53,386 bases of DNA from CAZAYP01 sp964489425 [NCBI: uncultured Verrucomicrobiota bacterium] (GTDB taxonomy: Bacteria > Verrucomicrobiota > Kiritimatiellia > RZYC01): the NCBI GenBank assembly GCA_964489425.1, contig CAZAYP010000041.1:1-53386 (forward strand). Reading direction: 5' to 3'. Made by a program: the position numbers and the translations under genes. The notes under the pieces were generated by a model. It saw nothing but the letters and a program-made list of their open reading frames with translations, was not told the origin of the DNA and did not search any database. Positions 30,421-38,014 of this stretch are shown here, piece by piece. How positions within the stretch are numbered: the first letter of the stretch is position 1; each line of letters opens with the position of its first letter.

Positions 30421-30631
30421 TACCATTTTCGCATGAGAACAAGCATACAAGCTCCCCTCCTTTGCAAGGTTTGCAAGGAGGGGTGGCCGCAGGCCGGGGT
30501 GGTTGTGGATGGTCCGCGCCCCGATATCGCGGTGGGTGGACCCCGGAACAACCGCCCCACCCTTCGGGTCCCCCCCGCCTTGAAAAGGCGGGGAGCCCAG
30601 ATAAGTACCGATCCTCATGCGGAAATGGTAT
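30420..30631. repeat. 212-bp MITE-like element with terminal inverted repeats
   Basis: The ends ATACCATTTTCGCATGAG (30420-30437) and CTCATGCGGAAATGGTAT (30614-30631) are inverted repeats matching at 17 of 18 positions. TGA flanks both sides (30418-30420 and 30631-30633), as a 3-bp target duplication would. Inside are two hairpins: CCCCTCC-based (about 30454-30484) and CCCCGCCTT / AAGGCGGGG (about 30570-30595). No ORF of its own is seen. The composition recalls GC-rich palindromic repeats found in many environmental genomes. Confidence 0.7.
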
Positions 30632-30680
30632 GAGGTCCATCCGATCCATGAATCTGCCCTGCTGAGAAATCCCCAATACC

Positions 30681-32201
30681 ATGAGTGACATGATCCCGAT
30701 TGCCCGCACCTTCCCAGACGCCTTCAGCCGCTGGATGGCGTGGGATCGCCAGCCGGCGGTCCTGCTGCCGGAGCCCGAACGGTCCTTCACTTACGCCGAC
30801 TTCTCGAACCAGGTGGCGCAGCTGGCCGGTCGATTGCAGCACGTATTGGCGGCGGTGCCTGCGGACGCGCCCGTGGCCATGGCCATGCCCAACAGCCTGG
30901 AGTTCCTGGCCTGTTTCCTGGCGCTGGCCGCTTGCGGCCGGGCGGTCATGCCGCTCAACCCGGGCCTGACCGCCGACCTGGCCGCGGTCCAGCTCCGCGA
31001 TGGTGGCGCGGGCATGCTGCTGGTCCCAGCCGGTGATTTGGGCCAAGCGATGGTCGCCGCGGCGATGTTGCAGATTCCCGTGCGCGCCGTGTCCCTTGAC
31101 GCGCAGGGCCTAAGCGTGAATGGGCCTGCGGGCACGGCGGCTCCGCCGGCATCTGTGGGCCCGGAGGCGGTGCTGTTGCTGCTGCAGACCAGCGGCACCA
31201 CCGGCAAGCCCAAGTGGGTGCCGCTCACGCACCGCAACATCCTGGCGTCCGTTGAACACATCATGGCCACCTATTCGCTGGCGCCGTCGGACACCAGCCT
31301 GCTGATCATGCCGCTGTTCCACGTGCACGGGCTGATCGGCGTGGCGCTGGCCACCTTGTTCAGCGGGGGCGGGCTGGTCGTGCCGCCGAAGTTCTCGGCC
31401 AGCCACTTTCGCGGCTGGGCGCGGCAGTTTCGGCCCACGTGGTACAGCGCGGTGCCCACCATGCACCAGATCCTGCTGGCGCGGCCGGACCTGGATCCGC
31501 CGTGGGATCCGCCGCTGCGTTTCGTGCGGTCCTGCAGCTCGCCGCTCATGCCGCGCACCGCGGCTGACCTGGAGCAGCGCCTGCAGGCGCCGGTGCTGCA
31601 AGCCTATGGCATGACCGAGGCCGCGCACCAGATCGCCAGCCATCCACTGCCGCCAGCGCCGCGCACCGCGGGATCCGTCGGCCGGCCGACCGGCGTGGAG
31701 GCGGCCATTTTTGATGACCAGGGCCGCGCCGTGCCCGTGGGCACGGCCGGCGAGGTGGTGCTGCGGGGCGAGAACATCATGGCCGGATACCTGAATAATC
31801 CCGAAGCCAATGCGCGTTCGTTCGCCCACGGCTGGTTCCGGACCGGCGACATTGGGCAGCTCGATGCGGCCGGGGGTTTGACGCTGGTCGGCCGGGCCAA
31901 GGAGATGATCAATCGCGGCGGTGAGAAAATCGCGCCGGCGCAGATCGACGCCGTGATCCTCGAGGTGCCCGGCGTGTCCCAGGCGGTCGCGTTCGGCGTG
32001 CCGGACCCGCTGTACGGCGAGGTGGTGCACGCGGCGGTCAAGGGCGCAGCACTAGCCGATGCCGCCGCGATCCTGCGGCATTGCCGCGCCCGGCTGCCGG
32101 CGTTCATGGTGCCGGCGCAGGTCCACCTGGTGGCCGAGATTCCCACCGGCCCCACGGGCAAGATCTCCCGCGCCAGCTTGCCGGGATTGCTGAAACTTTG
32201 A
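30681..32201 (+). CDS. AAE3/Pcs60-like oxalate or short-chain acyl-CoA ligase
   Basis: The 506-aa ANL enzyme has QTSGTTGKPKWVPLTHRN (ATP loop), PLFHVHGLIGVALATLFSGG, YGMTEAAHQ, GWFRTGDIG and the C-terminal hinge/lysine region GRAKEMINRGGEKI plus TGPTGKI. The run from the LFHVHG to the SCSSPLMP segment is close to plant AAE3 and yeast Pcs60, which are oxalyl-CoA synthetases. Oxalate or another small dicarboxylate is therefore a plausible substrate, though fatty or aryl acids cannot be excluded. It follows the PaaK-like gene across the MITE-like element and is 17 bp before a GNAT gene. Confidence 0.82.
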   Translation: MSDMIPIARTFPDAFSRWMAWDRQPAVLLPEPERSFTYADFSNQVAQLAGRLQHVLAAVPADAPVAMAMPNSLEFLACFLALAACGRAVMPLNPGLTADLAAVQLRDGGAGMLLVPAGDLGQAMVAAAMLQIPVRAVSLDAQGLSVNGPAGTAAPPASVGPEAVLLLLQTSGTTGKPKWVPLTHRNILASVEHIMATYSLAPSDTSLLIMPLFHVHGLIGVALATLFSGGGLVVPPKFSASHFRGWARQFRPTWYSAVPTMHQILLARPDLDPPWDPPLRFVRSCSSPLMPRTAADLEQRLQAPVLQAYGMTEAAHQIASHPLPPAPRTAGSVGRPTGVEAAIFDDQGRAVPVGTAGEVVLRGENIMAGYLNNPEANARSFAHGWFRTGDIGQLDAAGGLTLVGRAKEMINRGGEKIAPAQIDAVILEVPGVSQAVAFGVPDPLYGEVVHAAVKGAALADAAAILRHCRARLPAFMVPAQVHLVAEIPTGPTGKISRASLPGLLKL

Positions 32202-32218
32202 CCGATGAGTGATGGCCG

Positions 32219-33250
32219 ATGAATATTGGCAGAGATTCCTACACTATCCGGCGGTTCCAGCCCGACGATGCGGCCGGCGTGACCGCCCTGGTCCGGCGGG
32301 TTTGGGGCGACGGGTACCCCCGCCGCGAGCTGTATGATCCGTGCGTGCTGGCGCGCCTGAATGCCGAGGGCCGAACCCTTTCGGTCGTGGGTCTGGACCC
32401 GGCCGGCGCCGTGGTGGCCCACGATGCGTTGATCCGCCCGGACCTGGGGCCAGTGGCGGAAACCGGGGCCGCCATGGTGGCGCCGGAGCATCGCGGTCAC
32501 GGCTTGATGACGCGCACGCGGCATTATGTGTTGCAACTGGCGACCGAGCTCGACCTGGCCGGCGTTTTTGGGCATCCCATCACAGACCATGTCATCAGCC
32601 AGAAAGTTTATGTTGAGACCGGGTTCACCTGCACGGGATTGCTGTTGGGCTGGCGGCCGGCTTCCTTTCATGAAGGAGGCGCCCTCGCGGGCCGGGGCTC
32701 GGTGCTTTTGTATTTCAAATCCCTGCGCTGTGGCACCCCGCGTCCCATATACCCGCCGCCGGAACACGCCGACCTGATCCAGGGGCTCTACCAGGCCTTG
32801 GACATTCCGGTATCGATGAACCCGGCGCCAGGGCCTCTGGACGTCAACCGTGGCGCGGCCCCGCTGTTTTACCGCACCTGGATAGACACCGAGAAGGACC
32901 TGCTCTGTGTCGACCAGGTGGCGGCTGGGTGCGAGGCGGATGCCGTGTGGAACGGCTTGGTGGCGACCATTGCCGGCCACGGCGTGGTTCAGCTCCAGAT
33001 CCCGGTGGATATCGAGCAGGCGCCCACGCTGTGTGCGCATGCCGCGGCCGCCGGGTTCTTCTTCGCCGGCCTCTGGCCGCGGGCGGAGCAGGGCCGGGAC
33101 ATGCTGCTGTATTTCCGGGTGCGGGTGCCCTTGGCCCCGGGCGTCCAATATGCGGATGCGCGCGCCGACACGTTGGTCCGCCAGGTGGCGGCCGGGTGCG
33201 CGCGCGCCAACGGCCAGCAGGTTACTGCGCTGCGCCCGTGCGGTCCCTGA
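32219..33250 (+). CDS. GNAT-family acyltransferase-like protein
   Basis: The 343-aa protein has an N-terminal GNAT domain (IRRFQPDDAAGVTALVRRVWG) with acetyl-CoA loop VAPEHRGHGLMTRTRHY at residues ~85-101. The second half looks like a degenerate second GNAT fold (VDIEQAPTLCAHAAAAGFFFAG), a two-domain plan seen in several small-molecule N- and O-acyltransferases. The substrate is unknown. Its place after two acid-activating enzymes suggests it may transfer the activated acyl group. Its 3' end overlaps by 29 bp the convergent EamA gene. Confidence 0.78.
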   Translation: MNIGRDSYTIRRFQPDDAAGVTALVRRVWGDGYPRRELYDPCVLARLNAEGRTLSVVGLDPAGAVVAHDALIRPDLGPVAETGAAMVAPEHRGHGLMTRTRHYVLQLATELDLAGVFGHPITDHVISQKVYVETGFTCTGLLLGWRPASFHEGGALAGRGSVLLYFKSLRCGTPRPIYPPPEHADLIQGLYQALDIPVSMNPAPGPLDVNRGAAPLFYRTWIDTEKDLLCVDQVAAGCEADAVWNGLVATIAGHGVVQLQIPVDIEQAPTLCAHAAAAGFFFAGLWPRAEQGRDMLLYFRVRVPLAPGVQYADARADTLVRQVAAGCARANGQQVTALRPCGP

Positions 33251-34091
33251 GCCTCAGCATCAGGGCGCAGGCGGCCAGCACCAGGGCCGCGCCGGCCAGG
33301 CCGAGCGTGCCCATGGGCTCGCTGAAGAACAGAATCCCGACCGCCACGTTGAGCACGGGCGTCAACAGGCCCAGCAGCGATCCCGTGCTCACGTTGACGA
33401 ACTTGAACGCCCAGGTCATGAGCAGCTGGCCCAACGTGGCGAATACGCCGATCAGCACCAGCAGGACAATGCCCGTCCACCCCGGCGTCGTGCCGGCATG
33501 GCCGGCCGGCCACACCACGAACCAGAACCCCACCAGGCACTGGGCCCAGTAAATCGCCACGGAGCTTTCGGTCTGGTGCAGTTGCTTGATGGTGGCCACG
33601 GCCACACCGCCGAAGACCGCGCCGAGGATGGCCAGCAGCTCAAACCGGTCGAACGTCCAGCCCACGCCCACGCCGCCCACGCTGATCAGGTATACCCCGG
33701 CCATGGCCAGCAGGATGCAGCCCCACTGCTGCGGGCGGACTTTCTCTTTCAGCAGCAGCCACGCGGCCAGGGCCGCAAAGATGGGATAGGTGGAAGACAG
33801 GACCGTGCCCTTGGCCAGGCCGTTGTGGTCAATGCTCACGATCGACAGCGCGATCGAGATGGCGCCATACACGCCACGCTGCAGCAGCAGGCCGCTGCGC
33901 TGGAACTCGAGCCGGGTCTGCTTGAGCATCGCCGCCAGGCCCAGGATGCCCATGCCAATGGCAAACCGGTAGAACGCCTTGGTGAACGAGTCGATGGACT
34001 GCGCCTGGCGCACCAGCGCGGCCATGATGGCAAAGAACACCGACGACGTGACCAGCGCCAGCACGCCCTTCATGGAGGCCGACCCGGTCAT
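33222..34091 (-). CDS. EamA/DMT-family transporter
   Basis: The 289-aa membrane protein has ten predicted helices in two halves of five, the duplicated EamA plan. Signature stretches are FTKAFYRFAIGMGILG, STYPIFAALAAWLLLKEKV and the second-half GSLLGLLTPVLNVAVGILFFSEPM. These proteins export or take up small metabolites such as amino acids. It starts at 34091 (34073 is also possible) 31 bp after a secreted-protein gene on the same strand. Its 3' end overlaps that of the GNAT gene, so the two convergent messages form an antisense pair. Confidence 0.85.
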   Translation of the reverse strand: MTGSASMKGVLALVTSSVFFAIMAALVRQAQSIDSFTKAFYRFAIGMGILGLAAMLKQTRLEFQRSGLLLQRGVYGAISIALSIVSIDHNGLAKGTVLSSTYPIFAALAAWLLLKEKVRPQQWGCILLAMAGVYLISVGGVGVGWTFDRFELLAILGAVFGGVAVATIKQLHQTESSVAIYWAQCLVGFWFVVWPAGHAGTTPGWTGIVLLVLIGVFATLGQLLMTWAFKFVNVSTGSLLGLLTPVLNVAVGILFFSEPMGTLGLAGAALVLAACALMLRLRDRTGAAQ

Positions 34092-34121
34092 GCGCGCATC
34101 AACATCCAGCGCGGCACCGCC

Positions 34122-35177
34122 TTACCTGGCATCGCCCGGGTCCTGGTGGCGGCCGGTGTGCGCGGCGTTGGTGCCCAGGTTGCTGCTGATGAAGAGCAGC
34201 CAATCCGTGGAGTCGTCGGTCGATTGCGCGCGGGCTTGGCCCGAGTTGGCGTTGATCATGAGGCTGGAGACGTCCACGGCCTCGAACGCATCGCCGGTAA
34301 TTTGTTCGAGGGTGTGCAGGTCGTCGTTGTCCCACCGTTCGTCCGGGACGCCGGTCACGTACCACGGGGCCCCGTTGTCGGCCAGGATCATGCCGTATTT
34401 TTTCAGCGCGCGGAGAATGACCTGCACGCGGGCGGAGTAGGGGGTCATGTCGAAGCTGGCTTTCAGGCGGAACCGCTGGCCCATGGGGGGGTAGCGCGCG
34501 TCCGTCAGGTCCGAGGCCTGGTGGCGGGCGGGCCACACGTAAGCGCGCCGGGTTTGCGGCGCGGTGACCCGCAGCGCGTGGCTGATTTCACCCGTGGCTA
34601 CTTCGTCGTACCGGGCGAGGCCTGGCAAAATGGGCAGGCCGGCGGCATCCGCGGAGGTCCACTCATCGGGCCGCAGCGCGTTGGAGTTGAGGTCGAACCG
34701 GGCGCCGCTGCCGGCTTGCCAGGAGCCGTCGCCCTGGCGGTACGCATGGTAGATCTCATACAGGATGCACGTGTCCCGCACCACGACGAGGATGTGGCGG
34801 TCCCCGTCGCTTAGCGGCCCGCCCTCGATGGGCGCATCCGGCGGGATGGGGTAAGGGCCGGGATCGCTCTGGTCGGCGTAATCAAACGAAATGTTCACCA
34901 GCGGCTGGGTGGCCGGCACGAACACGTAGGGGATGCCGATCGGGCCGCCTTCCCAGAGGCCGGACCCAAAGTCCGCGTGCATGTGGCTGCTGCGCCCGAT
35001 GGTGTTGACATACTCGACAGAGTTGCTGTCCACCGGCAGGGTGTCCACCGGCGTATTCCAGATGTTGTTGGCCGGGAACACGGCGCAGCCGTCAATGGCC
35101 GGACCCGCAGTCGCCGGGCCCGCCAGGCACCACGCCAGCGCCAACCCCGCGCCGCACCCCAAAATCCGTGCCGTCAT
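34122..35177 (-). CDS. Conserved secreted protein of unknown function
   Basis: The 351-aa protein has a signal peptide (LGCGAGLALAWCLAGPATA) and a mature domain with strongly conserved-looking blocks: FPANNIWNTPVDTLPVD, DPGPYPIPPDAPIEGG, GDRHILVV, GARFDLNSNALRPDEWTSADAAGLPILPGL, ALRVTAPQTRRAYVWPARH, and ILADNGAPWYVTGVPDERWDND. I recognise this as a family found in many environmental bacteria, including actinobacteria and myxobacteria, without a known function. The rich Asp/Trp/Tyr content fits a carbohydrate- or polymer-acting surface protein. The start is 4 bp after the stop of the flavin oxidoreductase gene, so the two are probably co-translated. Confidence 0.82.
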   Translation of the reverse strand: MTARILGCGAGLALAWCLAGPATAGPAIDGCAVFPANNIWNTPVDTLPVDSNSVEYVNTIGRSSHMHADFGSGLWEGGPIGIPYVFVPATQPLVNISFDYADQSDPGPYPIPPDAPIEGGPLSDGDRHILVVVRDTCILYEIYHAYRQGDGSWQAGSGARFDLNSNALRPDEWTSADAAGLPILPGLARYDEVATGEISHALRVTAPQTRRAYVWPARHQASDLTDARYPPMGQRFRLKASFDMTPYSARVQVILRALKKYGMILADNGAPWYVTGVPDERWDNDDLHTLEQITGDAFEAVDVSSLMINANSGQARAQSTDDSTDWLLFISSNLGTNAAHTGRHQDPGDAR

Positions 35178-35181
35178 GGGG

Positions 35182-36270
35182 TCAGCCCATGGCCACGGCC
35201 AGCTCAGCAGCCAGTTCGTCGATCAGGGATTTCACCGGCACGATCTTGTCCACGCGGTGCACGTTGGCGCCCGCAAAGGCAAACCCGTTGTCCAGGTCCC
35301 CGATGGCGGCGTTGGTGAGGGCCTCGGCAATGCAGTACGGGGAGGTGTGGGGGTCGCAGGTGCGCAGGCACAGGTACGAGCACTTGAACTTGACGCCGCC
35401 CGTGGCCGCCCGTTCCAGGAACGTGTTCCGGATCGCCCGGCCCGGCATGCCGACCGGGCTCTTGATGATGATGATATCTTCCTTGCGGGCGTTGATGTAG
35501 GCCTGTTTGAAGTCCTCGGAGGCATCGCACTCGTCGGTGCAGACGAAGCGCGTGGCCATCTGCACGCCCGCGGCGCCGAGCTTCAGCATGCGGGCGATGT
35601 CGGCGCCGTCATACACGCCGCCGGCCGCGATCACCGGGATTTTCCGGCCGGCCTGGTCTTCATACTTCTTGGCCACCTCAATCACTTCGACGACGAGATC
35701 TTCGAGCCGGGGCATGGCCTCGTCGGTGGCCAGTTGCTCAAAGCTGAAGCCCAAGTGCCCGCCGGCAAGGGGGCCTTCGACCACGATTGCGTCCGGCACG
35801 CGGTCATATTTGCGCGTCCACGTGTTGCAGAGAATGCCGGCGGCGCGCGCCGATGACACGATCGGGCAAATCTTCACGTCCGAGCCTTCGACCAGTTTGG
35901 GGAGGTTCAGGGGCAGCCCCGCCCCGGAAAAGATAATGTCCACCCGCTCCTCCACGGCGGCTTGCACGAGCATCGGGTAGCTGGACAGCGCGACCATCAC
36001 GTTGACGGCCAGGATGCCCTTGGTCATGCTGCGCGCGGCGCGGATGACGGATATGATCTCCTGCACATCCCGGGCTTGGCCGGGTTGGACCTGAAACCGG
36101 TCCCGGACGTGGTCGCTCTTGATGGCGGCGGAAATGGTACCCACGGCGCCGCAGTTGGCCACGGCGGACGCCAGCCGCGCCATGGAAATCTTGATCCCCA
36201 TCCCGCCCTGGATGATCGGCGGGCTGATCACCAGGTTCCCGATCTTCAGCTCGAACTTTTTGTTCAGCAT
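35182..36270 (-). CDS. FMN-dependent nitronate monooxygenase/FabK-like oxidoreductase
   Basis: The 362-aa TIM-barrel flavoprotein has a strong GAGGAGGTGGT site before its ATG. Family motifs are PIIQGGMGIKISMARLASAVA at the N-terminus, VEGPLAGGHLGF (with the catalytic-type His) and VIAAGGVYDGADIARMLKLGAAGVQMATRFV, the phosphate-binding FMN site. Members oxidise nitronates or reduce enoyl-ACP (FabK). A C-terminal cysteine set (CSYLCLRTCDP...YC) is unusual and is seen in a clade often annotated as enoyl-ACP-reductase-like. It heads a minus-strand run with the secreted protein and EamA transporter. Confidence 0.88.
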   Translation of the reverse strand: MLNKKFELKIGNLVISPPIIQGGMGIKISMARLASAVANCGAVGTISAAIKSDHVRDRFQVQPGQARDVQEIISVIRAARSMTKGILAVNVMVALSSYPMLVQAAVEERVDIIFSGAGLPLNLPKLVEGSDVKICPIVSSARAAGILCNTWTRKYDRVPDAIVVEGPLAGGHLGFSFEQLATDEAMPRLEDLVVEVIEVAKKYEDQAGRKIPVIAAGGVYDGADIARMLKLGAAGVQMATRFVCTDECDASEDFKQAYINARKEDIIIIKSPVGMPGRAIRNTFLERAATGGVKFKCSYLCLRTCDPHTSPYCIAEALTNAAIGDLDNGFAFAGANVHRVDKIVPVKSLIDELAAELAVAMG

Positions 36271-36513
36271 ACCACCTCCTCAATCCTCATTGCGCTCCCG
36301 GTACCCCGGGGTTCGGTTCTTCTGCTGCCTCGCGTGTGTTGACTATATGCTGATGAAACGTCTTTGCTCCCGGTCAATCGCCTCGTAGACACCACCGTGC
36401 TTAGCCGCTGTTATTATTAAAGTGTATCGGAACCAGGCGTCGTTGCAAGCCATAAGTGCGATATCGCGGGATTGGGTTTGCGCAGGGGCGGTGCACATGG
36501 CATCTTGCGGCGC

Positions 36514-37353
36514 ATGAAAATGCTATCGGCTTTGGCGTGGTGCGTGTGTGTGGCGGCGACGGCGCCCGCGGCCGAACCGCTGGCCATCCAGGTCGCCCCC
36601 GGGCCGCTGCCCTTGGTGCAGGCCAGCGTGGCGTGGTTCCAGCGCCATTATCCGGACGACCCGGTGGTGGTGCAGACCGGCAAGATGGCGGTGGCGGTGC
36701 AGGCCTTGCGTCTTCGCACGGCGGAGGCCGCGGTGCTCGACCGGTTCCTGTCTTACCGGGAATACCGGGCCTGCTTGCAGCAGCAAGTATACCCCAGCAC
36801 CCACCTCGTGGCGTTGGAAGCGCTGGCGGTCATTGTCCATCCGGACAATCCGGTGAGCGATGTCACGCTGGACCAACTGGGAGCCATCTATGCGGGGGCG
36901 ATCACCAATTGGAGCATGGTCGGCGGTGGTGACATGGGCATCCACCCCGTGGCTTACACCCCGGGGGCCGCCGCTCACCAGCGCTTGATCGCGCTAGTTC
37001 CGGATCGTGTTCGCGTTGCCTGGGCTGGATCCGCAGATGCGAGCACCCTGCACGTCGGCCAGGATGGCGACGTGCGCAACCTGGTGGCCGGGGACCCGGC
37101 CGCGATCGGCTACGTGCGGTACGGGTTTCGCCAAGGGGTCAAAACCCTGGCGGTCGCCGGGGTGCCGCTCGCCGTTGAAACAGTGAACAGCCAGGCCTAT
37201 GTCCTGGCCCAGCCAATATTCATCTTTACCTCGGGCACCCCGGCACCCGGGAGCCGCCTGGCCCGGTTCCTGGAGATTTTCTCAACGGAAACCGGCGCGG
37301 AACTCGCGGGTTCCCGCGGATTCGTGCCCGTGCTGCCGGGTGCCGGGCCTTAG
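36514..37353 (+). CDS. PstS-like periplasmic substrate-binding protein
   Basis: The protein is 279 aa from the ATG at 36514, which opens a signal peptide (MLSALAWCVCVAATAPAAEP). The mature part resembles the phosphate-binding PBP fold. It has VIVHPDNPVSDVTLDQLGAIYAGAITNWSMVGG (the 'iFxGxItnW' hinge), GYVRYGF, and a C-terminal PLARF-type stretch (GSRLARFLEIFSTETG). It lacks the clear T/S-G-S phosphate loop near residue 30, so the ligand may differ from phosphate. No pst permease or ATPase genes are adjacent, so it is an orphan binding protein. It is divergent from the flavin oxidoreductase across ~240 bp with no gene and no certain promoter. Confidence 0.78.
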   Translation: MKMLSALAWCVCVAATAPAAEPLAIQVAPGPLPLVQASVAWFQRHYPDDPVVVQTGKMAVAVQALRLRTAEAAVLDRFLSYREYRACLQQQVYPSTHLVALEALAVIVHPDNPVSDVTLDQLGAIYAGAITNWSMVGGGDMGIHPVAYTPGAAAHQRLIALVPDRVRVAWAGSADASTLHVGQDGDVRNLVAGDPAAIGYVRYGFRQGVKTLAVAGVPLAVETVNSQAYVLAQPIFIFTSGTPAPGSRLARFLEIFSTETGAELAGSRGFVPVLPGAGP

Positions 37354-37480
37354 GGAACCAGCGCGGGACAGGAGCCCCGCGCCATGCGTTTCAGCGCAAC
37401 CCGGCGCAGATTGCTTGATAGGATAACCCGATGAACAGGATGGGCAATCTCGCCCGGTCCTGGAACCGTCGGAATCATTG

Positions 37481-37580
37481 CACCACGAAGACCACGAAGA
37501 AGACCGGGATACGCGCCAGAATCCTCATCCTGTCCTGCTTTTTGCTTCGGTCTCTGTGACCTTCGTGTCCTTCGTGGTGA
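37481..37580. repeat. Inverted-repeat element with CACGAAG motifs
   Basis: Left arm CACCACGAAGACCACGAAG (37481-37499) is mirrored by CTTCGTGTCCTTCGTGGTG (37561-37579). Each arm holds two CACGAAG-type units, and the interior is non-coding. It lies in the 660-bp gap 37354-38014. Repeats of this wording are common in planctomycete and verrucomicrobial genomes and behave like small non-autonomous elements. Confidence 0.55.
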
Positions 37581-37711
37581 TAGATCCGTTCCGTAGAATC
37601 AGGGAACCAGCCCGTGGTGGACGCGGTTATCGTCAGGTCATCCGGACAGGAACTTGTCGGATGAGCCGGAATGGCGAAGTCTTGCACAAGCCTTAACCAC
37701 TTTCGGTCGCT

Positions 37712-37849
37712 TTAGGGCGGGGGTACCAACGTGACGCCGTCATGGGACAGCCAGATGGCGTAATACCGGGCCTGGTTCGGCACCAGGTTGGGGTGAACCC
37801 AATACGCGGCGTCGCCGGTGTAGAGGGCGGTGGTTGCCGGAGCCGTTGA
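37712..37849 (-). pseudogene. Remnant of a fibronectin-III-like C-terminus
   Basis: This minus-strand frame, without a start codon, is closed by TAA at 37714-37712 and upstream by an in-frame TGA (37850-37852). It encodes ALYTGDAAYWVHPN and ARYYAIWLSHDGVTLV. The pattern 'YTGxxxxWxDxxLxxxxxYYYAIWxYDG' is that of an FnIII-like last domain of secreted proteins. With no start and ~45 codons it is probably a decayed gene end. Confidence 0.3.
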
Positions 37850-37930
37850 TCAGCCTGGCACAGGCTTCTGCGGCGGCTTGGGAGGCCATGCACGGATGGC
37901 AGGCGAGGCGCCGTTGCTGCGGAAGCGGCA

Positions 37931-37952
37931 TACCCAGTTTATACCCAACTAT
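37931..37952 (+). promoter_or_regulatory. Second copy of the 11-bp tandem direct repeat
   Basis: TACCCAGTTTA and TACCCAACTAT are adjacent and match the repeat at 3129-3150 at most positions. The pair lies 63 bp before the first gene of the exported-protein locus. A TTGGTA (37960-37965) follows by 7 bp, and TATGAA (37981-37986) could be a -10, though the 15-bp spacer is short. Confidence 0.45.
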
Positions 37953-38014
37953 TCTTCTCTTGGTATGGCTGCGCGTGGTGTATGAACGTAGAGATAACAA
38001 GCACGAGGTACGTC

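Noticed and set aside
36514-37353. Complete phosphate ABC transporter
   Set aside because: Only the binding protein is present; no permease or ATPase frame lies on either side.
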